Of a stretch of DNA of 64,000 nucleotides, positions 26,917 to 34,334 are shown piece after piece (positions within the stretch are counted from its first letter, which is position 1; every line of letters starts with the position of its first letter). A program made the position numbers and the translations under genes. Source of the DNA: Bacteroidaceae bacterium (GTDB taxonomy: Bacteria > Bacteroidota > Bacteroidia > Bacteroidales > Bacteroidaceae); contig JAFXGX010000074.1 of assembly GCA_017536695.1 (NCBI GenBank), forward strand, positions 16,005 to 80,004. Reading direction: 5' to 3'. The notes beneath the pieces were generated by a model that did no database searches, was not told where the DNA came from, and worked only from the letters and a program-made list of their open reading frames with translations.

Positions 26917-27342
26917 CTATGCAACAGGTGGAGCCCTGAGAGCCGTATATGGTGCTCCTGTGTCGGGAATCTTCAGCTGACAATAAAAAGTATGGTAACC
27001 GTGCTGATGAGCGGTCGGGAGCGGCGACAGCTCAAAAAGGATAAAGCAACTGCTATTGAAAGTGATTACTTTCTTGATAAGGTCATTACCGTTCTCGGCA
27101 ATCCTGAAGAGGAGTTGCGAATCATCGCAGCACTTCTCTTCGCTATGCGTGTGCCCATCTCCGCAATGCCGATGCTCACACTCCTCGCACTCGCCATAAC
27201 CGAAATGAATGGTTCCGGCAGATGCATAGCCCGAGATTGCGCTCTCATCACAGTGATGATGCGGCACAATCCTCTCGCCCATGAGCAATGTCATTGCCAT
27301 GAGTACCGACATGTAGGCTATCTTGCGAAGAATATTCTTCAT
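26917..27342 (-). CDS. small Cys/His-rich periplasmic or membrane protein
   Basis: A 141-residue protein with a hydrophobic N-terminus (AYMSVLMAMTLLMG) followed by HHHC, a dense CEECEHRHCGDGHTH segment and a CC pair. The middle and C-terminus contain more His and Cys. I know no function. Its place directly before the efflux adaptor and the metal-ligand residues suggest a metal-binding accessory protein, such as a chaperone or sensor. It starts 8 bases after the PfkB stop. Confidence 0.75.
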   Translation of the reverse strand: MKNILRKIAYMSVLMAMTLLMGERIVPHHHCDESAISGYASAGTIHFGYGECEECEHRHCGDGHTHSEEKCCDDSQLLFRIAENGNDLIKKVITFNSSCFILFELSPLPTAHQHGYHTFYCQLKIPDTGAPYTALRAPPVA

Positions 27343-27350
27343 CTGTTATC

Positions 27351-28286
27351 TTAAAATATTGTCTTCAGTTTATATTCCTCAGCCCACTGCTTGTCGACAT
27401 AGTTCTCGATGAGCGTACAGGCATGAGCACTGAAATCAAGGCCGCAGCCAATTATCCCGTTCCACTGTTCCATTGTAAGCCCTGCAAGCCCGTCACGGTC
27501 AACACCCGACTTCAAAAGCCCGTATACCACTCCGGCATTGAAATTGTCGCCTGCACCTACGGTACTTACCACATCGACCTTCTTCACGGCATAGCGTTCG
27601 CTCTCCTTCCCTTTGAAGAGACGGACATCGCCGCTGCCGCTTGTGAAGATGAAGTTACGGCAATAGAACATTATCTTCTCCTTATATATCTTGTCGGCAT
27701 CGGTAGAATCGTAGAGATATCTGAAGTCATCGGCCGAGCCACGCACGATGTCAGCAAACTCGAGGTTCTCGATGAGAGCCTCGGAGAGCTTGATTCGCTC
27801 ATGCATATGTGTCTTGCGGAAATTTATATCGTAGTAGAGCAGAGCGCCATGCTCGTGGGCATACTCAAGGAAAGCTTTTGTCTTTGCCCTGAGCACAGGA
27901 TTAAGCACAAAGTAGGAGCCGTAGAGTACAATATCGCCCGCCTTTATCTCGGGGAAATCCACCTCGAGACGGTTGTTGGGATAATCCTTGTAGAAGAGAT
28001 ACTCGGCATCGTTCTCCTCATTGAGGAACGCCAATGACAAAGGCGACTTGCCACCCGAGAAACTGCACACGGCAGAGGCATCGACCCCGCTGTCGCGCAA
28101 GTGCTCAAGAATCATGCCACCGACCTTGTCATCGCCCACCTCGCTTATAAAAGAGGCATCAACACCCATGCGTCCGAGCGATATTATGCTGTTGTACACA
28201 GAACCGCCCGGAACAGCCTTGACTGGCTGACTGTTCTTGAAGAGAATATCAAGAACTGTCTCGCCTATACCTATTACTCTACCCAT
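27351..28286 (-). CDS. PfkB family carbohydrate kinase
   Basis: A cytoplasmic 311-residue sugar kinase of the ribokinase/PfkB family, possibly fructokinase-like. It has the N-terminal GIGETVLDILF, the GGSVYNSIISLGRMG substrate-side motif, and the C-terminal anion hole GAGDNFNAG with catalytic Asp 247. Substrate cannot be fixed by sequence alone. The start is 3 bases after the stop of the LOG-family gene, so the two are co-transcribed. Confidence 0.9.
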   Translation of the reverse strand: MGRVIGIGETVLDILFKNSQPVKAVPGGSVYNSIISLGRMGVDASFISEVGDDKVGGMILEHLRDSGVDASAVCSFSGGKSPLSLAFLNEENDAEYLFYKDYPNNRLEVDFPEIKAGDIVLYGSYFVLNPVLRAKTKAFLEYAHEHGALLYYDINFRKTHMHERIKLSEALIENLEFADIVRGSADDFRYLYDSTDADKIYKEKIMFYCRNFIFTSGSGDVRLFKGKESERYAVKKVDVVSTVGAGDNFNAGVVYGLLKSGVDRDGLAGLTMEQWNGIIGCGLDFSAHACTLIENYVDKQWAEEYKLKTIF

Positions 28287-28289
28287 ATG

Positions 28290-28838
28290 CTATGCCTCCA
28301 GAATCATTTTTTCAAGTTCCCCGATACTCTCTGCCACTGCCATATATCTATCCATGTCGCCACGCACAAAGCCGCTTTCCTTCGAAGAGCGGAGCATTGC
28401 CACAAGAGAGTCCCAGTAACCGTTCACATTATACAAAACCACCCTTTTGCCATGATAGCCGATAGTCGCAGCAGCCATCACATGGAATATCTCATCAAGA
28501 GTTCCTATTCCGCCAGGCAACGCGACAAGGATGTCACTGCGCCCGAGCATTATATCCTTACGGTCGCTCAGGTTATTGCAGTTGATTTTCTCATCGATGA
28601 GCGAGCTTACCCTGCCACGCTCCTCAAGAATCATGGGTACGACACCCACTACATGGGCACCGGACTCTTTTGCACCCTTTGCTGTTGCCTCCATAAGGCC
28701 GAAGCGGGCACCGCCATAGACAAGTTCGGCACCTATGCGCCCCAACAGCATGCCCACCTCAACGGCGGCCTTGCTGTACAGGGGGTCAATCTCCTCAGAC
28801 GCGGCACAGAACACCGCGACTCTCTTTGAAGGCATCAT
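28290..28838 (-). CDS. LOG family (TIGR00730) nucleoside 5'-monophosphate phosphoribohydrolase
   Basis: A 182-residue Rossmann-fold protein related to plant LOG enzymes, which release cytokinin bases from nucleotides; bacterial members hydrolyse nucleoside monophosphates. The motifs are present: VFCAAS near the N-terminus, YGGARFGLM, DRK (92-94) and the catalytic PGGIGTLDE (108-116). The start overlaps the ABC exporter stop (ATGA). Confidence 0.9.
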   Translation of the reverse strand: MMPSKRVAVFCAASEEIDPLYSKAAVEVGMLLGRIGAELVYGGARFGLMEATAKGAKESGAHVVGVVPMILEERGRVSSLIDEKINCNNLSDRKDIMLGRSDILVALPGGIGTLDEIFHVMAAATIGYHGKRVVLYNVNGYWDSLVAMLRSSKESGFVRGDMDRYMAVAESIGELEKMILEA

Positions 28839-30676
28839 AGCGACTGCATGTCATTAAGACGTTTGTACAAGCCGTTGAGCTTGAGCAACTCCTCATGTTT
28901 GCCACGCTCCACAATCTCGCCGTCACGCAGGACGCATATCTCATCGGCATTCTTGATTGTAGACAAACGGTGTGCAATGGCAATTGTCGTTCGTGTCTTC
29001 ATGAGACGCTCAAGAGCCTCCTGCACAAGGCGCTCGCTCTCGGTATCAAGAGCCGATGTCGCCTCATCAAGTATGAGTATCGGCGGGTTCTTCAGGATTG
29101 CACGTGCTATGCTTATCCTCTGGCGCTGGCCACCCGAGAGCAGACATCCGCGGTCGCCCACATTGGTGTCGTAGCCATGCTCGGTCTCCATGATGAAGTC
29201 ATGCGCATTCGCAATCTTCGCAGCCTCGATGACCTGCTCCATTGTCGCATTCTCAACACCGAACGTAATGTTGTTGTAGAAGGAATCATTGAAAAGAATC
29301 GCCTCCTGGTTCACGTTACCGATGAGCCCGCGCAAAGACTTCACTGTCATGTCCTTTACATTCACTCCGTCAATTGTAATCTCGCCCTTCTCGACATCGT
29401 AGTAGCGGGGGATGAGGTCTACCATGGTCGACTTTCCGCTGCCAGACTGCCCCACAAGAGCCACCGTCTTACCCTTCTCTATCTTCAGGTTGATATTCTT
29501 GAGAACCGTACGCTCTCCATCATAAGAGAAAGTAATGTTCTTGTACTCGATACCATCCTTCATGTCGGGTATCTCAATACCCTTGTCACCATCGGCGATA
29601 GGATTCTCGGCATTGAGTATCGCATCGATACGCTCCATTGACGCCAAACCGCGAGGGATATTGTACGTAGCCTTAGAGAGGTCCTTCAACGGATTTATTA
29701 TACTGTAGAGGATTGTCAGGTAGTAGATGAACGCAGCCGCCGATATCGGAGAGTTCTCGCCCAGAATCAATGTACCGCCGAACCACAGCACTATCACTAT
29801 TACACATGTACCCAGAAACTCACTCACAGGGTGTGCCAACGCCTGACGCATGGTAACCTTCATGGTTGCTGCACGAAGCTCGTTGCTGCACTTCTCGAAA
29901 CGTGCCGACATCTTCTTCTCGGCAATGAAAGCCTTGATGATTCTGAGACCGCCAAGAGTCTCCTCCATCTGCGATGTCGTCTCACCCAGTTTCTGCTGCG
30001 CCACAAGCGATTTTGCCTTGAGTTTGCGGCCTATCGAGCCCATTACCCAGCCGAGCACCGGAATGACGCAAATTGTAAAGAGTGTAAGTTCCCAGCTTAT
30101 GTATACCAAGGTTCCGAAGTATATCACGATGAATATCGGATTCTTGATGAGCATGTCGAGAGAGGTCACGATAGAGTTCTCGACCTCGGAGACATCGCCA
30201 GTCATACGCGCGATGATGTCGCCCTTGCGCTCTTTTGAGAAGAAACCGATAGGCAAGCTGACAACCTTGTCATATACCTTTGTACGCATATCACGCACGA
30301 TACCGGTGCGCAACGGGATGATTGCAGCCGATGAACCGAAGTAGCTCGCGGTCTTCAACAGAGTCATGAAGACAAGGAAAAGACCGAGCAGAAGCATTAC
30401 CATTGAGGCACCGTAATCGGCAGTCATCTCGTTCAGATAGAAAGTGAGGTTATCCATCATAACCTCCTTGAAATTATCCGATGTGACCTCGCTCCATGGA
30501 GTAAAGGTCACTCCCGAAGCATCGGTTATCTTGAAAAGAACCTGCAGGATAGGTATGATGACCATGAACGAGAAGACGTTCAGTATTGCCGACAGGAAAG
30601 TAAAAAGCAACGACAAGAGAAGATACTTCTTGTAGGGTGGCACAAAACGCTTGAGAACTTTGAAAAACTCTTTCAT
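28835..30676 (-). CDS. MsbA-like ABC exporter (fused membrane and ATPase domains)
   Basis: A 613-residue half-transporter. Six membrane segments fill residues 1 to about 330. The ATPase domain has Walker A GQSGSGKST (about 408-416), signature LSGGQRQR, Walker B ILILDEATSALD and the H-loop IAHRLSTI. It likely flips lipid or exports drugs across the inner membrane as a homodimer, as MsbA does for lipid A, but the substrate is not shown by sequence. It is the first gene of the run that ends with the RND pump. Confidence 0.93.
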   Translation of the reverse strand: MKEFFKVLKRFVPPYKKYLLLSLLFTFLSAILNVFSFMVIIPILQVLFKITDASGVTFTPWSEVTSDNFKEVMMDNLTFYLNEMTADYGASMVMLLLGLFLVFMTLLKTASYFGSSAAIIPLRTGIVRDMRTKVYDKVVSLPIGFFSKERKGDIIARMTGDVSEVENSIVTSLDMLIKNPIFIVIYFGTLVYISWELTLFTICVIPVLGWVMGSIGRKLKAKSLVAQQKLGETTSQMEETLGGLRIIKAFIAEKKMSARFEKCSNELRAATMKVTMRQALAHPVSEFLGTCVIVIVLWFGGTLILGENSPISAAAFIYYLTILYSIINPLKDLSKATYNIPRGLASMERIDAILNAENPIADGDKGIEIPDMKDGIEYKNITFSYDGERTVLKNINLKIEKGKTVALVGQSGSGKSTMVDLIPRYYDVEKGEITIDGVNVKDMTVKSLRGLIGNVNQEAILFNDSFYNNITFGVENATMEQVIEAAKIANAHDFIMETEHGYDTNVGDRGCLLSGGQRQRISIARAILKNPPILILDEATSALDTESERLVQEALERLMKTRTTIAIAHRLSTIKNADEICVLRDGEIVERGKHEELLKLNGLYKRLNDMQSL

Positions 30677-30715
30677 AAGTTATAGACGGATTTAATATTT
30701 ATATTAAATATTCTG

Positions 30716-30748
30716 CAAAGGTACTTATTTTTTATCATATACCCGCAA
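30716..30748 (-). promoter_or_regulatory. promoter of ABC exporter operon
   Basis: Minus strand TTG (30748-30746), 22-base spacer, TACCTTTG (30723-30716), followed by a short AT-rich leader before the ATG at 30676. The -7 box is ideal; the spacer is at the long end of what is accepted. Confidence 0.6.
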
Positions 30749-30778
30749 TTGTTATCATTTTTTGAAGCCCAATACAAT

Positions 30779-30809
30779 GACAGGAGAGCACGCCATATGC
30801 TCTCCTGTC
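30779..30809 (-). terminator. terminator-like hairpin after conserved small gene
   Basis: Perfect 12-base GC-rich stem (30779-30790 with 30798-30809) with a 7-base loop, 12 bases past the stop of the small gene at 30822. The tail on the minus strand is only partly T-rich. Confidence 0.65.
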
Positions 30810-30821
30810 GTTATTATGAGA

Positions 30822-31196
30822 CTATCCCTCCGGGTTGTTCCCGTAATACTCGTTCCACTCCTCAAGCACTTTCTGCCAGTCAACGGCCTCGCCGTCGGCT
30901 ATCGCCTCGGCCTGAACAAGAGACTCATCGTGCTTACGTTTCTCGGCATGACGCAGTTTCATTGCCTCGATTGTAGCCTCATCAAGAACCTGTATCCTTC
31001 CCTTGCGCACGCACTCGTCAAGGTCGAGAGGCCCGAAAGCCTTTCCCTGCACATTGAAGTCGGAGATATTGAACTCGAACACCGTGCGCAACGTGTGGCG
31101 CACCATCTTCTGGGCCGCGCGGTTGCCCGACATCTTCCGTCCCAACAGTTTGCGTATGATATCTATCTCACGCTGCGAAAACTTTTTCCTTCCCAT
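30822..31196 (-). CDS. conserved Bacteroidales protein of unknown function
   Basis: A 124-residue, highly charged, probably helical and cytoplasmic protein beginning MGRKKFSQREIDIIRKLLGRK. The first ~45 residues look like a small DNA- or RNA-binding helical bundle. FNISDFNVQGKAFGPLDLDE forms a conserved-looking centre. I do not know a function. The ATG at 31196 is preferred over an in-frame TTG at 31214. It follows the RNA methylase gene by about 20 bases. Confidence 0.75.
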   Translation of the reverse strand: MGRKKFSQREIDIIRKLLGRKMSGNRAAQKMVRHTLRTVFEFNISDFNVQGKAFGPLDLDECVRKGRIQVLDEATIEAMKLRHAEKRKHDESLVQAEAIADGEAVDWQKVLEEWNEYYGNNPEG

Positions 31197-31217
31197 TATA
31201 CCAACATGAATCAAGCG

Positions 31218-31760
31218 TTACTGCACAAGACCTAACTTCTTCGCGAACTCCCATATTACCATCCCTGCCGTCACCGAGACATTCAGCGAGTGCTTAGTGC
31301 CGAACTGGGGTATCTCTATGGCACCGTCCGAAGCATCGACAACCTCCTGCTGAACTCCCTTGACCTCATTACCGAGCACAACGGCATAACGGATGCCCGG
31401 CTCAGCCACGAAATCCTGCAACGCCACACTCCCCTCGCACTGCTCTATCGCAAACACCTTGAAGCCTTCGCTACGCAATGCCGCCACAGCATCCATGGTG
31501 GAGGCGAAGTATTGCCACTCCACCACATCCTCGGCACCGAGCGCTGTCTTGTGTATCTCGGCACTGGGAGGTGTTGCGGTTATTCCGCAAAGCATTATAC
31601 GCTCCACACGGAAAGCATCGCCGGTACGGAATACCGAACCAACGTTATGCAGGCTGCGCACATTGTCGAGCACGACCACCAGACGGAGTTTGTCGGCCTT
31701 GGAGAAAGCATCGCGGTCGATGCGTCCCATTTCGGTAACCAGTTTCTTCCTGTTTGTCAT
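31218..31760 (-). CDS. SpoU/TrmH family RNA 2'-O-methyltransferase
   Basis: A 180-residue SPOUT enzyme that uses SAM to methylate ribose in tRNA or rRNA. All three SpoU motifs are present: motif 1 DNVRSLHNVGSVFRTGDAF, motif 2 VVLGNEVKGV, and motif 3 IEIPQFGTKHSLNVSVTAG with the knot residues. It lacks the extra N-terminal domain of some TrmH proteins, so the RNA target is unclear. The start overlaps the stop of the CoA-transferase gene (ATGA). Confidence 0.92.
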   Translation of the reverse strand: MTNRKKLVTEMGRIDRDAFSKADKLRLVVVLDNVRSLHNVGSVFRTGDAFRVERIMLCGITATPPSAEIHKTALGAEDVVEWQYFASTMDAVAALRSEGFKVFAIEQCEGSVALQDFVAEPGIRYAVVLGNEVKGVQQEVVDASDGAIEIPQFGTKHSLNVSVTAGMVIWEFAKKLGLVQ

Positions 31761-33244
31761 GAGAAAGTGCTCCAGTCAGTTTTTCTCATGTCACCCTCGC
31801 GCTCGAACGTAGCATGCATACCCAATGCAGCCGCCACATTATGCGACACATGACCGCTCTTCGCAATCTTCAGATAATCCCAGAGCAGATTTCTATAGTC
31901 GGGATGCGCACAGTTCTCGATGATTGTCTTGGCGCGCTCATCGGGGTTCTTGCCTCGCAAGTCGGCCACGCCCCATTCGGTAACGACCACGCGGACATCA
32001 TGCTCGGTGTGGTCGGCATGCGTAACCATAGGAACAATAGAACTTATCATGCCACCCTTCTGTGTCGAAGGACAGGTAAATATCGAAACGTATGCATTGC
32101 GGGCGAAGTCGCCTGAACCGCCGATACCGTTCATCAGGCGTGTACCGCAGATGTGCGATGAGTTCACGCAACCGTAAAGGTCGACCTCAATGGCTGTATT
32201 CATCGCTATTATACCCAATCGGCGGATAATCTCGGGATGGTTCGAAATCTCAGACGGACGCAGGATAAGCCTGTCTCGGAAGAAGTCAAGATTGTCATAC
32301 ACATGTTGCAGACACTCCTGGCTGAGCGAGAGAGAACATGTGCTTCCTGCCTTCACACGGCCAAGTTCCATGAGTTTGATGACCGAATCCTGGAGAACCT
32401 CGGAGTAGAGGTCAAGCGGAGGTATCTCGTTGCAATCCTCAAGACCCTTCAACACAGCATTGGCAACATTGCCGATACCGCTCTGGATGGGAAGACCCGT
32501 TGCAGGGATTATACCCCGTTTGATATCGCGTGTGATGAAACCCACCACATTCTCGCCAATCTTGCGTGTGACAGGGTCAAGTTCCTTGAACACTACCTGC
32601 TCATTCGGCAAATGCACCTCGACAATGCCGATTACCTTTTTCGGGTCGACCTGAACATACGGCTTACCGATCCTGTCGGCAGCATTGAAGATAGGTATCT
32701 CCCTGCGGCATGGCGGGTCAAGAGGCTCATACACATCATGCAGACCCATTGTGTGATGATAGGTATTGCGTTCAATGATAATCTTGTCGGCAAGATTGGC
32801 TACTGTCTGTCCTATTCCACCGGCGGTTGTCAGATAGACCTTGCCGTCAGGGGTGATGTCTATCGCCTCAAGAATGGCAACATTCACCTTGCCCATGTAG
32901 CCGTAGCGCAAATCCTGTGCCATGAGCGAAAGATGCAGGTCGCAATATTGTATCTCCTTGGCATTTATAGAACTACGCACCGTAGGGTTAGAAATGAACG
33001 GGGCACGGAAACGGATGGCATTGGCACGTGTAAGCACGCCGTCTATGGAGTCGCCCGTCGAGGCTCCCGAATAGAGGTCAATCTTGAAAGGCTTGCCAGC
33101 GGCGTGCGCCTCTTCGGCACGCTTGGCAACCTCGGGCAGAACAGTCTTCGGTGTTCCGGAAAGTGTAAAACCACTTATTCCTACTCCATCGCCATTGTTA
33201 ATGTACATTGCAGCCTCCTGGGCAGTGATAATAGGGTAGCTCAT
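31757..33244 (-). CDS. succinate:acetate CoA-transferase / acetyl-CoA hydrolase family
   Basis: A 495-residue cytoplasmic enzyme of the Ach1/Cat1 family that moves CoA between succinate, acetate or propionate. This step is used by succinate- and propionate-forming Bacteroidales. Key segments: SGFTLSGTPK near the N-terminus, QSGIGNVANAVL, the likely catalytic Glu in LYSEVLQD (near residue 280), and the C-terminal GTRLMNGIGGSGDFARNA with TEWGVADLRGK. The neighbouring thioesterase fits a CoA-ester theme. The gene overlaps the downstream methylase. Confidence 0.92.
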   Translation of the reverse strand: MSYPIITAQEAAMYINNGDGVGISGFTLSGTPKTVLPEVAKRAEEAHAAGKPFKIDLYSGASTGDSIDGVLTRANAIRFRAPFISNPTVRSSINAKEIQYCDLHLSLMAQDLRYGYMGKVNVAILEAIDITPDGKVYLTTAGGIGQTVANLADKIIIERNTYHHTMGLHDVYEPLDPPCRREIPIFNAADRIGKPYVQVDPKKVIGIVEVHLPNEQVVFKELDPVTRKIGENVVGFITRDIKRGIIPATGLPIQSGIGNVANAVLKGLEDCNEIPPLDLYSEVLQDSVIKLMELGRVKAGSTCSLSLSQECLQHVYDNLDFFRDRLILRPSEISNHPEIIRRLGIIAMNTAIEVDLYGCVNSSHICGTRLMNGIGGSGDFARNAYVSIFTCPSTQKGGMISSIVPMVTHADHTEHDVRVVVTEWGVADLRGKNPDERAKTIIENCAHPDYRNLLWDYLKIAKSGHVSHNVAAALGMHATFEREGDMRKTDWSTFS

Positions 33245-33292
33245 GTCATTTTTCTTTTATGCTTGTTAAATATTTGATTCCTTCGAAGAGTT

Positions 33293-33697
33293 TCATTGGT
33301 ACTTGCGGCCGAAAATCTCGGAATATATGAAGGCGCGCTTGGCCTCGGACTTTCCTTTGATAGAGAACCGCTTCTCGCTATTCTCGGCATGGGCAGCATG
33401 TACGGCGTGCGCAACATTGTCCGCATCTTCAGTTACGCGGCGTCCTTCATCCGTTCTACGCGTTTCCCTGTCAGGGGCTGTACTGCGCTGATGCGAAGAG
33501 GTTGGCGCACGGCCTGTATCCGACGGCACGGCAGTATCGCCGGCATCCGGAACATCGGTCTCCTCCCCACTCCCGAATACCTCGATTGGAGGGAACGCCT
33601 CCCCGAGTTCCTGGTCACCATTGGAGAAAGACTTTTTAAAAACATACGTGACCGCATAAATAATAGCAACGGCCAACAATGGGAATATATCTTCCAT
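33293..33697 (-). CDS. small membrane protein with disordered middle
   Basis: 134 residues: a single N-terminal membrane span (FPLLAVAIIYAVTYVF), then a long polar, low-complexity region rich in Asp, Glu, Thr and Arg, and a basic C-terminus (EAKRAFIYSEIFGRKYQ). I do not recognise the family. It starts 4 bases after the thioesterase stop and precedes the CoA-transferase by 48 bases, so it is likely co-transcribed. The conserved-looking C-terminal motif suggests a binding tail. Confidence 0.75.
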   Translation of the reverse strand: MEDIFPLLAVAIIYAVTYVFKKSFSNGDQELGEAFPPIEVFGSGEETDVPDAGDTAVPSDTGRAPTSSHQRSTAPDRETRRTDEGRRVTEDADNVAHAVHAAHAENSEKRFSIKGKSEAKRAFIYSEIFGRKYQ

Positions 33698-33701
33698 ACT
33701 T

Positions 33702-34103
33702 CTAATTTAAATCCTTGAATATCTCATCAAAAATCTCGCCACGTGTAAGACGTCCGTTCTTGAGGCACACGACCTCGACCTCGCCCTTGACAGAAAGTGT
33801 CTCATCGGCAAGATTATATATATCCTGCAATATTATCAGCTTGGCACCTTTACGCACAGTGTTTATGCGCACCGCGAACCTGTCACTGCCACGCAATGGA
33901 CGCTTATACTCAATGGTTATCTTGGAGACCATGAGGTCAATGCCCTCATCGTGCAGCTCGCTGAAACTGACACCCACCGACTCAAGGAACTCATGACGGG
34001 CATGTTCCATATAATGCTGGTAGTTGGCATTGTTGACCACACCCTGAATGTCGCACTCATAGTCGCGCACCTTCATCTCATACTCAAAAGCATACTTATC
34101 CAT
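33702..34103 (-). CDS. acyl-CoA thioesterase (4HBT, hot-dog fold)
   Basis: A 133-residue hot-dog protein of the 4-hydroxybenzoyl-CoA thioesterase type. It opens with YEMKVRDYECDIQGVVNNANYQHYME, which holds the family's active-site Asp and N-x-x-Y-x-x-Y pattern, followed by the EYKRPLRGSD strand. It cleaves acyl-CoA esters. The ATG at 34103 is placed just before the family start; an in-frame extension to 34142 has no support because it covers the promoter. Confidence 0.88.
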   Translation of the reverse strand: MDKYAFEYEMKVRDYECDIQGVVNNANYQHYMEHARHEFLESVGVSFSELHDEGIDLMVSKITIEYKRPLRGSDRFAVRINTVRKGAKLIILQDIYNLADETLSVKGEVEVVCLKNGRLTRGEIFDEIFKDLN

Positions 34104-34137
34104 AATACGTTGTCTGCAAAAAATCTTCGCTACATGT

Positions 34138-34235
34138 AGCAAATATACAACAAACGAGCGACAATAATCAAGCTTGCTTGAATATTTTCACAGCGAGTGC
34201 AGTATATATTCGCTATTACAGCAAATATACAACAA
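34138..34235. repeat. duplicated 16-base element in mfd/thioesterase gap
   Basis: AGCAAATATACAACAA occurs at 34138-34153 and again at 34220-34235. Both copies carry a minus-strand TATATTTG box; only the first has a TTG at the right distance. The rest of this 231-base divergent gap is AT-rich with no gene. Confidence 0.6.
34140..34171 (-). promoter_or_regulatory. promoter of thioesterase operon
   Basis: Minus strand TTG (34171-34169), 21-base spacer, TATATTTG (34147-34140). A perfect 12-base palindrome GCTACATGTAGC (34129-34140) abuts it at the expected transcript start and could bind a repressor. Confidence 0.65.
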
Positions 34236-34334
34236 TAAATTCATAAACACCGTTTTTAAGGAAAATTATACATCCGATTAAACTCTCTGTTTTCTTTTTG
34301 CAATAAAATTCATAACTTCGCGGGGAAGTTGACA

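Noticed and set aside
32237..33277. 346-codon plus-strand frame inside the CoA-transferase gene
   Set aside because: Antisense to a gene with intact family motifs.
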